From assembly GCF_947504105.1 (NCBI RefSeq), contig NZ_CANNGP010000005.1, positions 116,443 through 180,442 on the forward strand: 64,000 nt of DNA. Direction: 5' to 3'. Positions within the stretch are counted from its first letter, which is position 1, and every line of letters begins with the position of its first letter. This DNA is from an uncultured Tateyamaria sp. (GTDB lineage Bacteria; Pseudomonadota; Alphaproteobacteria; Rhodobacterales; Rhodobacteraceae). Made by a program: the position numbers and the translations under genes. Positions 51,504 to 61,313 of this stretch are shown here, one piece after another. The notes under the pieces were generated by a model. That model saw nothing but the letters and a program-made list of their open reading frames with translations, searched no databases and was not told where the DNA came from.

Positions 51504-52211
51504 TTAGCCTTGGGTCTTTTCTTGGGCCTGAGCGATCCAGCCTTCACGCTCGATCCGGCCTTTGAAAGACAGTTTCTCGTCCATATCAGCAACGTCCTCT
51601 GGGGTCCATGCTGCAATCTGCGCGAAAGTTGTTACACCGTTTTCGTGCAGCTTCTTCTCAAGTGCGGGGCCAACACCGGACAGTTCCTTCAGATCGTCGC
51701 CACCGGCTGCAGCCTTTTTGGGCGCTACTTTCTTGGCTTCTTTCTTGGGCTCTGCCTTGGGTGCTTCAGCCTTCGGGGCTTCAGCTTTGGGCGCTGCGGC
51801 CTTTTTGGCTTTCTTCGGGGCTGCGGCAGCGGCAACTACGGCGGCCACGCCAAACCCTGCGCCGTTTTCGGCAGCCATCACACCGGACTTGTCCGCGCCC
51901 GAGGCAAGGATGTCAGTGATCTTGACCAGCGTCAGTTGCTGACGGTGACCCTTGGTGCGCTTCGAGCTGTGCTTCCGGCGACGCTTGACGAAGTTGATCG
52001 TCTTGGGGCCTTTGATCTGTTCGATGACTTCGGCTTGTACGCCTGCGCCTGCAACAACGGGGGAACCGACTTGGGGCTTGTCGCCGCCAACCATCAGAAC
52101 TTCGTTGAATTGGACTTTGTCACCTGCATTTGCGGCCAGTTTTTCAACGCGGAGCGTGTCGCCCGATTGAACTTTGTACTGTTTGCCGCCGGTTTTCATA
52201 ACCGCGAACAT
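51504..52211 (-). CDS. rplU: 50S ribosomal protein L21 with long Ala/Lys/Pro linker and C-terminal helix-hairpin-helix-like extension
   Basis: MFAVMKTGGKQYKVQSGDTLRVEKL core, then AAPKAEAPKAEAPKAEPKKEAKK and DLKELSGVGPALEKKLHENGVTTFAQIAAWT. Confidence 0.93.
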   Translation of the reverse strand: MFAVMKTGGKQYKVQSGDTLRVEKLAANAGDKVQFNEVLMVGGDKPQVGSPVVAGAGVQAEVIEQIKGPKTINFVKRRRKHSSKRTKGHRQQLTLVKITDILASGADKSGVMAAENGAGFGVAAVVAAAAAPKKAKKAAAPKAEAPKAEAPKAEPKKEAKKVAPKKAAAGGDDLKELSGVGPALEKKLHENGVTTFAQIAAWTPEDVADMDEKLSFKGRIEREGWIAQAQEKTQG

Positions 52212-52734
52212 GCGTCTTTCCTTTTTGCTTCCGCGTCGTGTGGTCCCCGATCCCGGGTGTTCACGGCATATGCCACCTCAGACAGCGCGCCCATCCGGGC
52301 GATATCCATATGATCCAACAACGTATCCGTTGTCAGAGTGGGCGCTTATTGAAGTATTCCAAGAGCAAGTCAAGGGCCTGACATGACCGTCGACGCTATT
52401 CGTTTCGGCAGAACTTTGCTGGCTGCAGAAAAACGCGCCCACAGTTCTAACCGAAGCAGAGGATTGTTCCGATGATCCTGTCTGCCAAAAATAGGTTGAG
52501 CATGACACTACCCTTACCAGAAATTTGTTGTTTCCTGAATTGGCGCAAGCGGATGGTGCTGAGGCTGACAAAACCTACCCTGCTGTGACGTCGTATTAGA
52601 TTCGCACAGTGGCAACTGGTCTCTGAGCAACGAGGCTGCTCGTTCAGAACTCTGGAGAACACGGCAGTTTTCCCAAATATCTCATTACTTGTTGATAAAG
52701 ACTATGTGGATCAACCACCAACCGTAGCCCGCCA

Positions 52735-53505
52735 TCAAAGCTCATTTTGTGGCAGGAGACGCCCGGCAGCCTGACCCAGTGCATATGAAAGCGTGGTGTA
52801 ACTTTGACCAAACGCCAGAAACAGCGCATCATCTACAGCTGCCCCGACATCGGTCTCCCAGAATGAAGTGTAGATGGCGATGTCGTCCTTGGTCATCGCT
52901 GATTGTACCAGCGCATTGTACCCACGTAACCAGCCCTCTGTGTCGACCAGAATCCGGGCGCGCAACTGATCCATATCAGGAGCGTCTTCGCTGCGACCCG
53001 AACTGTCTGACAATCCTTCCAAAAACGCGGCCTGTGCGGCAACGGCGACATCGGTGTTCCGCTCGATCAAGTCTCGTGAAACGAGGTAGTCAGTCACCTG
53101 CTCGCCCTGCGCAGTCGGGCTGGCTTTCGCTGCTTCCTCAACTGTGTCATCCAGAAAAGTCTGCCTGGCCTGCACTTCCAACGTGATGATCCGCGCGCCT
53201 AGATCACTTTCGAAGAACAGCAGTGCCTGCGCCGCGACATCCGGATCCAGTCGTTCTGCCATCACCCTGCGCAATTCGGTTTCCATCCGCAACGGATCAT
53301 ATAGTCGGCGCACTGTGTCCACCCACACATCGCCGCCCTGCCCGTTCAAAAACACCTCGTCAATCGATTGACCCGCTTCCAATCCCTCGGTGACGAATGC
53401 AGCGATCAGTTCGGGAACACCCATCGCGTCGATCAGGCGATTGACATCTGCCCATGCCGACTGTGCGAGCATCCACAGCGAAAAGCTGAAAACGGCAAGG
53501 CGCAT
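52735..53505 (-). CDS. DUF2059-like secreted protein
   Basis: Signal peptide; helical pattern similar in style to the next gene. Confidence 0.6.
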   Translation of the reverse strand: MRLAVFSFSLWMLAQSAWADVNRLIDAMGVPELIAAFVTEGLEAGQSIDEVFLNGQGGDVWVDTVRRLYDPLRMETELRRVMAERLDPDVAAQALLFFESDLGARIITLEVQARQTFLDDTVEEAAKASPTAQGEQVTDYLVSRDLIERNTDVAVAAQAAFLEGLSDSSGRSEDAPDMDQLRARILVDTEGWLRGYNALVQSAMTKDDIAIYTSFWETDVGAAVDDALFLAFGQSYTTLSYALGQAAGRLLPQNEL

Positions 53506-54333
53506 CTACAGCTCCTGGCTGGGTTGCAGTGTCTGCATGGCCCGGGCCAATGCCTCGAACCGGTTGGCCATGATCTCGTATTGGACAGCATTCATCAGGT
53601 CATACACACGGCGCATCTTGGGATTTTCGAGCGCTTTGGCGTATTCAAGCACTTCTTCATCAGAAAAGGACTGGTAAGTGTATGCCGCACCAGTCAGTGC
53701 GCTTGCCGCAATCTCTTCCTTCAAAACGTCCTCGTCACTGGACAGGAGTTCCCGCAAGTCCGGCTCGTCCAGCTGCAATTCGATCACGCCGGCAGCAGCC
53801 GCAGCCATCAGGAAACGCACCTGTATTTCCTGAATTGCGCGCACACTGACGCCGGCACTGTCAGATGCTTTGTTCATCCGCTTGAGGTGTTCGAGCCTTG
53901 GACTGTCCAAGCGTTCAAGCCCTGCAACGATAGCTTCCCCGCTATCGTGCTTCAACGCATCGTCTTCTTTCATGTGGCTGGCATTCTCGGCTTTGACCAA
54001 ACGCTGCCCGAGGTCAGATGCATAAAATTCAGCCGCGTGGGTCAGCATTTCATCTTCAAGCGTCTTTTCCAGAATGTCTAACGCTAGATCATGCATAACC
54101 TCGGTCTTGAAGACATCCTGTGTCAATCGCGTCCACTCGGTGCCAAAGTCTTCGGCCTGCAAGCCCAGCATTTCGGGGGCAGAGCTGGCAGACAGGCGGA
54201 TACTCTCCAGCGCCACGTCGAAACCTGTGACTTCAAGGAAATCCTGCAGCTTCGCCCGATCTGCCGCAAAGGCGGACAGGGATGTGGCAAGTGTCAGGAT
54301 CAGGGCTGCAAATCCATATCGAAGGGTGCGCAT
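53506..54333 (-). CDS. DUF2059-like secreted protein
   Basis: MRTLRYGFAALILTLATSLSAFAADRAKLQDFLEVTGFDVALE; ATG 54333 is the plausible start. Confidence 0.62.
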   Translation of the reverse strand: MRTLRYGFAALILTLATSLSAFAADRAKLQDFLEVTGFDVALESIRLSASSAPEMLGLQAEDFGTEWTRLTQDVFKTEVMHDLALDILEKTLEDEMLTHAAEFYASDLGQRLVKAENASHMKEDDALKHDSGEAIVAGLERLDSPRLEHLKRMNKASDSAGVSVRAIQEIQVRFLMAAAAAGVIELQLDEPDLRELLSSDEDVLKEEIAASALTGAAYTYQSFSDEEVLEYAKALENPKMRRVYDLMNAVQYEIMANRFEALARAMQTLQPSQEL

Positions 54334-54493
54334 ATGATACCTCATTTCTGTCTGCTCGGGCATATTGGTCATTGAGCCAAGGGTATGCGTTTTTGCGGGC
54401 GCGTCCATCAAATTCCCTGTGTGAGCGGCTTTGGCGAAAAACTGTCTTGCGCGTCGGCCTCGTACACCGTAATTGAGCGCACCAGACCCCCGC

Positions 54494-54583
54494 GGAGAGG
54501 TGCCGGAGTGGTCGAACGGGGCGGTCTCGAAAACCGTTGTGGGTGCAAGCCCACCCAGGGTTCGAATCCCTGTCTCTCCGCCA
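54494..54583 (+). tRNA. tRNA-Ser(CGA), CCA encoded
   Basis: 90-nt cloverleaf GGAGAGGTGCCGGAGTGGTCGAACGGGGCGGTCTCGAAAACCG...GGTTCGAATCCCTGTCTCTCCGCCA; anticodon loop CTCGAAA; long variable arm. Confidence 0.95.
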
Positions 54584-54965
54584 ATAATCACTGTTTTTCA
54601 TATACTTACGTGATTTTCCGCCATTCCACACTACGCGGGACGTTTTTGCGACGACGCCGGGGAAGGATAGCGATACTTTCGAATGCCACGGCTGCGACAT
54701 AGTTTGGCAAACCGACGCCAAGACCGTGTAAAGAGCACGTTCAAATGGAAAGTCCAAGGAACGCAGGGTGCGTGCTGGACTTATGGAATCGGCTATTCGG
54801 GTTTAGGCGTCAAAAGCCAGAGCCACGCCTGACAAAGCGCTTGCGTGGAGGTGTTCTTTCAGCATCAAGCTATGGAGCTAAGTCGGTGAGTGAACACACC
54901 GATGTTTCCATGTAAAAACGACAGGTCGGGCGATTTAACCACGCGAGCAGGTGTAGCAGCGTTGC

Positions 54966-55805
54966 TCACTTGGACAGCAGGACCGGCAACTTCGCATGTC
55001 TCAGCAGTGCTTTACTGGTCGCGCCCACCACAAAGTCATAGGCGTAGGAGTGACCGAACGCACCAGTGACGACCAAGTCAGCCCCTTTTTCAAAAGCGCA
55101 ATCCATCAAGACGTTCGCGATAGCCGTGCCCGCTTGGTTGAGATGGCGTAGTTCGACCTTGTGCCCGTGACGTGCCAGGGCCGTGCTTATATCAAGCATG
55201 TCGGAATCCTGCATCTCGTTCAGCGTGTTGTTCTTGACGCGCAAAACAACCACCTCTGCTTCTGGTTTCGCCACCATCAGCATGTCATGGGCCGCGCGCG
55301 CAGCTTCGCGCGCTTCACTCCAACCCAGCAGAACCTTGTTGCCAATTTCCGGCCCTTCGTAATCATGCGGTACCACAATAACCGGACGACCACTTTGTCG
55401 AATGACGTCCGCCTGTGCCCGGCGCTGATCGTATCGATCGACCTCCTTGTCCTCATGCGCCATTATGACGATATCTGCAGCGCGCGCGCTTTCGACCATT
55501 CGTTCCGAGGCGGTATTCGACTGGGCTTGCACGAGGCGGTATTCGCCGACGAAATCTTCGACATCCGTATAGGATTCAAAGATCGCCTTGATCTCTTCCG
55601 CAACCGCTTGCTGACTGGCGCTAAACGCCTGAAATGCCGTGGCGGGCACATGCACAGCGATCCCGGGATAGACCTCGAGCGCCTCCAAGGTGTGCAAGCC
55701 GATCAGATGTGCGCCTGTGCGCCGGGCCAATGGTACGGCTACCTTCATCAATGTCGCCGCGTGCTCCTTGGTGGTCAGACATACAAGGATGGTCTTCGGT
55801 TCCAT
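54966..55805 (-). CDS. Universal stress protein family, two tandem Usp domains
   Basis: ILVCLTTKEHAATLMKVAVPLA...; VVTGAFGHSYAYDFVVGATSKALLRHAKLPVLLSK. Confidence 0.87.
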   Translation of the reverse strand: MEPKTILVCLTTKEHAATLMKVAVPLARRTGAHLIGLHTLEALEVYPGIAVHVPATAFQAFSASQQAVAEEIKAIFESYTDVEDFVGEYRLVQAQSNTASERMVESARAADIVIMAHEDKEVDRYDQRRAQADVIRQSGRPVIVVPHDYEGPEIGNKVLLGWSEAREAARAAHDMLMVAKPEAEVVVLRVKNNTLNEMQDSDMLDISTALARHGHKVELRHLNQAGTAIANVLMDCAFEKGADLVVTGAFGHSYAYDFVVGATSKALLRHAKLPVLLSK

Positions 55806-55865
55806 GAGATCCCCCTCCGGAGTGAGAAGATTAATCCGGCTGCAATGGCGACCGGATCATGCCAG

Positions 55866-56348
55866 TCACGATGTGCCAATACTGACTTTCTGAACGCCGG
55901 TTGGTGCGTTTTCGGGCCGCTCGATTTTGAGCGTGAGAACCCCGTTGGAAAAGTTCGCGTCCACTGCGCCATCAGCAGGAACAAATCCCAGCGGAATATG
56001 GCGACGGAAACTGCCACGGTGCCGCTCGACCAAATGATAATCCTTTTCTTTTTCCTCGCGTTCAGTGCTTTTCCCGCCCTTGATCACCAGCGTGTCGCCT
56101 TGCACCATGACATCAATATCATCCTTGCTGACGCCGGGGATGTCTGCGCTGACTTCAAGCCCCGTTTCTGTCTCTGCCACGTCAATCGCAGGCACCAGCA
56201 TCGCCCCGCTCGAAAAGAAATCCTCGGTTGGTTGCGGAACTGCGGTACCCCGCAAGTGGTCAAGCATCTGAGCCATTTCATTCTGGAAAGACTGAAAAAA
56301 CGGCGGGTAGAAGCCGCCTGCTCGCTTGGGAAGATTTGGTCTGGACAT
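55866..56348 (-). CDS. Hsp20/alpha-crystallin small heat-shock protein
   Basis: VSADIPGVSKDDIDVMVQGDTLVIKGGKSTEREEKEKDYHLVERHRGSFRRHIPL. Confidence 0.92.
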   Translation of the reverse strand: MSRPNLPKRAGGFYPPFFQSFQNEMAQMLDHLRGTAVPQPTEDFFSSGAMLVPAIDVAETETGLEVSADIPGVSKDDIDVMVQGDTLVIKGGKSTEREEKEKDYHLVERHRGSFRRHIPLGFVPADGAVDANFSNGVLTLKIERPENAPTGVQKVSIGTS

Positions 56349-56416
56349 TGTGGCGCTCCTTTTCTGGATGATTGAGGCTCCGTCATCTTGATCTAGCAAA
56401 TCCGGCCCTGCCCCAA

Positions 56417-56430
56417 TTGATCGTTGTCAA
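56417..56430. promoter_or_regulatory. FNR/FixK-type box
   Basis: TTGATCGTTGTCAA = TTGA-N6-TCAA between hsp20 and the divergent 56487 gene. Confidence 0.6.
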
Positions 56431-56486
56431 TCCGGCTTTGATATCCAGCGCTATCCAATTGCCATCAATATTTGGGAGCGGTTGGC

Positions 56487-57680
56487 ATGTTGACGAGATA
56501 CGTATCTGCCGTGGCAATGGCAGTCCTTTTGTCCGTCTCGCAAGGCTGGGCACAGACGAATGTAATGGAAAACGGTGGCGACACCTTTGTCACAGGAGAG
56601 ACTTTGACCCAAACACTGGATGCCACCGGCGACGTTTTTGCCATGGGCCGGTCCACGACGGTGTTGGGCCAGACGGACGGTGATTTTCATGCCTCGGGCT
56701 TTGATGTGGTGATTGATGCCGGGGTCCGCGAAGACGCTTATGCGGCGGGGGCAACCGTCACGCTAAAGGGTACCGTGGCTCAAGATTTTTCCGCAGCAGG
56801 CGTCACAGTCCGGACCGAAGCCACATCACGCGTTACAGGTAACGCCCGATTGGCGGGCGCCACAGTTAAAATCGAAGGTCCAATAGATGGAGCGTTGTCC
56901 GTGACGGGGCGCGATGTGCTTCTGAACGCACCCGTTGCCGGGGATGTACGTATTTTCGCCCGCACCCTGCGCTTTGGTCCCGAGGGAGTGGTGTCGGGTC
57001 GCCTTATATATACAACAAAAGAGAAGACTGATGTGCCAGAACGCGTTGCCCCCGCCACGCGCGTGGTGTTCGAAGCCTTTTCCGGTGGCGTTCTGAAACG
57101 TGAATGGACTGGTATTCGGGACATGCCAGTTTTTCCGACATTTGCATCGGTGTTCTTTGGCTTTCTCGTCACCCTGTTGTTTTTTGTATTGCTGGGCGCC
57201 ATCGCGCTTGGCTTTGCGCCCCGACAGGTTTCCTGGCTGCGCAAGTCGATCGGAGCAGCACCAGGCCGGACGCTGCTACAAGGGGTCGTTGGCCTATCGA
57301 TCTTTTTGGGGGCAATCCCGGTCATGGCATTGACCATTGTCGGATTGCCTTTTGTGCCCGTCGCCCTGCTGGCAGTTATATTGCTCTGGACCCTCGCCTA
57401 TGCATTGGGGGCCTATGCCATCGCCATGCGCTTGTGGACCGGCCTGGGCGGAGCAATTGACCCCGCCATCGTCACGCGACTTGTCGTCTTTGCAGCGGCC
57501 ATAATCGTGGTGGCGCTGCTGAACTTCATTCCATTCGTTGGCTGGGTCGCAAACTACACCCTCGTCCTGTTGGGCGTCGGCGCAATGACCCATGCCGCCT
57601 TTCTTGCCCTGGTTCCCGATATCGATCCCGCCTTGGACGCGGATATGCGCCCGGTAGATGACACTGACGCCTCAAGCTGA
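56487..57680 (+). CDS. Secreted/membrane protein: N-terminal bactofilin-like beta-solenoid region plus C-terminal TM helices
   Basis: Repeated short beta-rung pattern (TLDATGDVFAMGRSTTVLGQTDGDFHASGFDVVIDAGVREDAYAAGATVTLKGTV) followed by several hydrophobic helices. Confidence 0.75.
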   Translation: MLTRYVSAVAMAVLLSVSQGWAQTNVMENGGDTFVTGETLTQTLDATGDVFAMGRSTTVLGQTDGDFHASGFDVVIDAGVREDAYAAGATVTLKGTVAQDFSAAGVTVRTEATSRVTGNARLAGATVKIEGPIDGALSVTGRDVLLNAPVAGDVRIFARTLRFGPEGVVSGRLIYTTKEKTDVPERVAPATRVVFEAFSGGVLKREWTGIRDMPVFPTFASVFFGFLVTLLFFVLLGAIALGFAPRQVSWLRKSIGAAPGRTLLQGVVGLSIFLGAIPVMALTIVGLPFVPVALLAVILLWTLAYALGAYAIAMRLWTGLGGAIDPAIVTRLVVFAAAIIVVALLNFIPFVGWVANYTLVLLGVGAMTHAAFLALVPDIDPALDADMRPVDDTDASS

Positions 57681-57694
57681 AAAGGAGAATGCCC

Positions 57695-58117
57695 ATGTCC
57701 AGTCAAGGCCTCGAAGTTATCGATCAAACTGTGCACCTGACGCATGAGTGGATCAATGAACTGGCGGAACGGGTAGGCTATGCATCTAAACGCAGCACCT
57801 TACGCCTGCTGCGTACAGTGTTGCATTTGTTGCGTGACAGATTGCCCCAGGATGAGATGGCGCAGTTTTCAGCGCAGCTGCCGCTACTGATCCGCGGAAT
57901 CATGTTCGAAGGCTGGCAGCCAAAGCTGTTACCCAAAACATCGCTCAAACTCGAGCCTACCATTCTCGACGCAATGCAAGACACAGCCGAGTTCCGGGGA
58001 CCCGAAGACGTTCGTTACGTCTTTGATCTGTTGAACGTTCGGATCAGCCGAGGCGAGATCGAGGATGTCCGGGCATGTCTGCCGGAAGAGATGCGCGAAT
58101 ATTGGAAAGCGCCTTAG
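57695..58117 (+). CDS. DUF2267-domain protein
   Basis: RVGYASKRSTLRLLRTVLHLLRDRLPQDEMAQFSAQLPLLIRGIMFEGWQP. Confidence 0.85.
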   Translation: MSSQGLEVIDQTVHLTHEWINELAERVGYASKRSTLRLLRTVLHLLRDRLPQDEMAQFSAQLPLLIRGIMFEGWQPKLLPKTSLKLEPTILDAMQDTAEFRGPEDVRYVFDLLNVRISRGEIEDVRACLPEEMREYWKAP

Positions 58118-58785
58118 TCGGCGCCACGTGACAGCTCCAAAAGGGCATCGGATCTCAGCACGGTGATTGTTTGCGCCCCATCAAGCGCAATAACACCTGC
58201 TTTGCGTAATGCCGTAAAGGACCGGCTGACGGTTTCCGTGGTCAGGCCAAGAAAGTCGGCTATGTCATTGCGACACATGGGCAGAGCGATCCGACGGTGA
58301 ACACCCTGGTTCTCACCATGGCGGCTTGTAATCACGTTCAGAAAAGATGCGACTCGCTCAGCTGCCGATTTCTGTCCCAGCATCATCACATGGTCTTGCA
58401 TGGCGCTGATCTCCTGCAGGGCGGCCTGCAGAAGTGCCATATGCAGATCAGGGTCGCCGTCGCCATGGTCCAAGGCGGCCCGCCGGTATGCACGGATCGT
58501 CGTATCGACCAGGGCTTCGCAATCTGCGTGGTGGCATCCGTCTGCAGGAAATCCAATGATGTCTCCGGGGTAACCGAAGGCGATGACTTGTCGCCGACCG
58601 TTTTCCAGCATGCGGGTCAAGCGTACAACGCCACCGACAACTTGGTATACGTACTCAACCTCATCCCCTTCGTGATACAGATGCTTTCCCGCCTTGAGGC
58701 GTGCTGGGAGCGCGTTTCGCGCAACGCTCTGAGCTGAGTGCAGGTCCTGGATCGGGCGGTTTTCCGCAGACAATGTGACGTACAT
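58114..58785 (-). CDS. Crp/Fnr-family regulator, FixK-like (no N-terminal Fe-S cysteine cluster evident)
   Basis: cNMP-type domain and HTH ALPMCRNDIADFLGLTTETVSRSFTALRKAGVI; start uncertain. Confidence 0.85.
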   Translation of the reverse strand: MYVTLSAENRPIQDLHSAQSVARNALPARLKAGKHLYHEGDEVEYVYQVVGGVVRLTRMLENGRRQVIAFGYPGDIIGFPADGCHHADCEALVDTTIRAYRRAALDHGDGDPDLHMALLQAALQEISAMQDHVMMLGQKSAAERVASFLNVITSRHGENQGVHRRIALPMCRNDIADFLGLTTETVSRSFTALRKAGVIALDGAQTITVLRSDALLELSRGAD

Positions 58786-58936
58786 TCGAAGTCCCCTGAT
58801 AAGTGCGGGAACGTTGGTGGACCGGTCATGTATTCTGACGTACACTTCGATCTGACAGTTTTGTATCAAATTGTAATGCATCTCGGGACCACATACGTGC
58901 GTTCCTGTGAGCAGCAGGCGCATATGAGCCAAGCCG

Positions 58937-59722
58937 GTGGAGCGCGACGTGGGACAGCAGCCGACAATATTGGTTGTGGAAGACGATCTGAAAGTACGGA
59001 CCCTGCTGCGGAACGTGCTGGAAGATGATGGATTCGCAGTGACCGAAGCCTGTAATGACGTCGAGACACGCGCATGTATTGCATCAACTGACCTCAGCCT
59101 GGTGACCCTTGACGTTCACCTGGGAACCGAAAGTGGCTTTGATATCGCGCGCGAAATCCGCGCAGTCTCAACTGTGCCGATCGTAATGGTCACAGGCAAG
59201 GATGACGTAATCGACCGCGTTGTGGGCCTCGAGATCGGGGCAGATGACTATATCACCAAGCCCTTCCACGTGCGCGAGGTTATTGCCCGCATCCGTGCAG
59301 TCCTGCGCCGCCATCAATTTGCCGAGGCGGACGCACACAAGGGTACCCATATCTCGCCCGGAATTCCGGGCAGCGCAGCGTACCATTTCGATGGAGTGAT
59401 TGCGGTACCAGACCGCTTGCAGGTAATCGACCGCACCGGCACCGATTGCGCACTGACCAGCGGAGACTTCAACTTGTTGAAAGTGTTTCTGGAGCGGCCC
59501 AAACGGGTTTTGTCGCGCGATCAGCTCATGGACCTGACCGGAGGTGTTGAATGGTCCCCCCTCGATCGAACGATCGACAATCAGGTGGCCCGGCTACGCA
59601 AAAAGATTGAACGGAATCCTTCAGAGCCACGCCTGATCAAAACAGTGCGCGGTGTCGGCTATACCTTTGCCTGCGAGGTAAAACGTAAACAGGCAAACGG
59701 ATCACTTCACAAAAGTGCGTAA
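58937..59722 (+). CDS. OmpR-family response regulator
   Basis: ILVVEDDLKVRTLLRNVL receiver and winged-helix TSGDFNLLKVFLERPKRVLSRDQLMDL; GTG start. Confidence 0.88.
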   Translation: MERDVGQQPTILVVEDDLKVRTLLRNVLEDDGFAVTEACNDVETRACIASTDLSLVTLDVHLGTESGFDIAREIRAVSTVPIVMVTGKDDVIDRVVGLEIGADDYITKPFHVREVIARIRAVLRRHQFAEADAHKGTHISPGIPGSAAYHFDGVIAVPDRLQVIDRTGTDCALTSGDFNLLKVFLERPKRVLSRDQLMDLTGGVEWSPLDRTIDNQVARLRKKIERNPSEPRLIKTVRGVGYTFACEVKRKQANGSLHKSA

Positions 59723-61281
59723 AGTCGCTCGGCCAGATCAGAATGGCGATACGGTTTGTGCAGAATCCTATGATCCCCTGCTGGACCCATCTTGCTGGTA
59801 ATGACATCACTGGCATAGCCAGACGTCAGCAGTATCCCTACATGCGGAAGCATTTCGCGCACTTTGGCGGCGAGGCCGTATCCATTTAACGACCCAGGCA
59901 TCACGAGGTCGGAAAACACCACATCAACATGCCTGCCCGAGCGCAGCAGAGCATAGGCCTCGTCTCCGTTCGCAGCTTCCAGCGCCTGGTAGCCCAGATC
60001 GCGTACGCGTTCGAGTGAGAGCTTGCGTACACGCGGGTTGTCTTCGACAACCAAAACGACCTGACCGTTCCCGCGCGGCATATCGCCAGCATCTGCGTTC
60101 AAGTTTGTATCATCGGCCAAACGCGCTGCCCGCAGGGCGGGAAAGTAGAGCCCGAAGCTCGTACCATGCCCCAGTTCGCTGTAGAGCGTGATGTGCCCCC
60201 CGGATTGCCGAACAAAACCATACACCATGGCCAGCCCCAAACCTGTACCGCCGGTGGCAGCCTTTGTTGTAAAAAATGGTTCGAACGCACGGCGCTGTGC
60301 ATCAAGCGTCATCCCGGCACCATCATCGCTGATGAACAGCCGGACATAGTCACCCGGCGCGATATCGGTTTCCTGAGCCATGTAGTCATCGTCGATCGTG
60401 ACATCCGCAACCGAAATCAGGAACTCGCCCCCACCCGGCATTGCGTCACGGGCATTCAGCGCCAGATTGATCAAAGTGGATTGCAACTGCACTGGGTCGA
60501 TCATGACCGGGCTGAGTGTTTTGGCAAAATCTGTGCGGATCGTGTACCGCTCTCCGATGGTGCGCTTGAGGATGGCGAGAGCGTCACGGCATTGTTCGCG
60601 CAGATCGACCTCAACAGGTTTGAGGTTTCCTTTTCGCGCAAAAACCAGAAGACGCGACGTCAGATCGGCCCCCAATTCAGCCGACGCCAATGCATCGTTA
60701 ATGAGATCAATCTGTTTTTCCGTCGTGCCACGCATCTGCAACAATTCCAGGTTGCCAATGATAACGGTCAGAAGGTTGTTGAAATCGTGCGCGATCCCGC
60801 CGGTCAATTGTCCCACCGCATCAAGCCGCTGCGACCGCGCCAATGCTTCTTGCGCCGCATGGCGTTCCGTGAGGTCGTGCAAGATGCCAATGAATACCGC
60901 CTGATCGTCGATGACGGCGCGCCCCACAGACAAATGCAAGGGGAACACCGTCCCATCCTGACGTCGGCCCTCTACATCTCGACCAATATCGATGATGCGT
61001 GTTTCTCCGGTCTTGAGGTGATGTGCCATGAAATCGCCATGCACTTTGGCCAGGGCCTCGGGCATGAGAACGTTGACACTTTGTCCGATCAGCTCACCGC
61101 TCTTGCATCCGAACAACTGGCCCGACGCAGGGTTGGCGCGCAGGATGGTACCTTCGCTGTCGGACACGATGATCGCATCGGCGGCGGCCTCCATCAGGGC
61201 GGTTAACAGGGCTGCGTCTCTGGCGTGATCCAATGGCTTTGACCAGGTTGCTTCAGGGTTACACTCGACCAAGTTGATCAA
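59707..61281 (-). CDS. PAS-domain hybrid histidine kinase with C-terminal receiver
   Basis: PAS (DAIIVSDSEGTILRANPASGQLFG), HisKA GGIAHDFNNLLTVI, HATPase and receiver VVEDNPRVRKLSLERV. Confidence 0.88.
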   Translation of the reverse strand: MINLVECNPEATWSKPLDHARDAALLTALMEAAADAIIVSDSEGTILRANPASGQLFGCKSGELIGQSVNVLMPEALAKVHGDFMAHHLKTGETRIIDIGRDVEGRRQDGTVFPLHLSVGRAVIDDQAVFIGILHDLTERHAAQEALARSQRLDAVGQLTGGIAHDFNNLLTVIIGNLELLQMRGTTEKQIDLINDALASAELGADLTSRLLVFARKGNLKPVEVDLREQCRDALAILKRTIGERYTIRTDFAKTLSPVMIDPVQLQSTLINLALNARDAMPGGGEFLISVADVTIDDDYMAQETDIAPGDYVRLFISDDGAGMTLDAQRRAFEPFFTTKAATGGTGLGLAMVYGFVRQSGGHITLYSELGHGTSFGLYFPALRAARLADDTNLNADAGDMPRGNGQVVLVVEDNPRVRKLSLERVRDLGYQALEAANGDEAYALLRSGRHVDVVFSDLVMPGSLNGYGLAAKVREMLPHVGILLTSGYASDVITSKMGPAGDHRILHKPYRHSDLAERLYALL

Positions 61282-61313
61282 AACGGCATAATACAGGTCA
61301 AGCGGTTACGCGA

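Noticed and set aside
52212-52734. Possible IS/transposase relic or missed gene upstream of rplU
   Set aside because: No reading frame gave a recognisable transposase or other family and no terminal repeats were found; left as unexplained intergenic sequence.
54494-56430. tRNA-Ser as integration site of a genomic island carrying the stress cluster
   Set aside because: No integrase and no duplicated tRNA 3-prime end seen downstream; genes look like ordinary alphaproteobacterial stress genes.
60166-61206. 346-aa + strand ORF antisense to the hybrid histidine kinase
   Set aside because: Shadow ORF; no recognisable domain, and the kinase frame is convincing.
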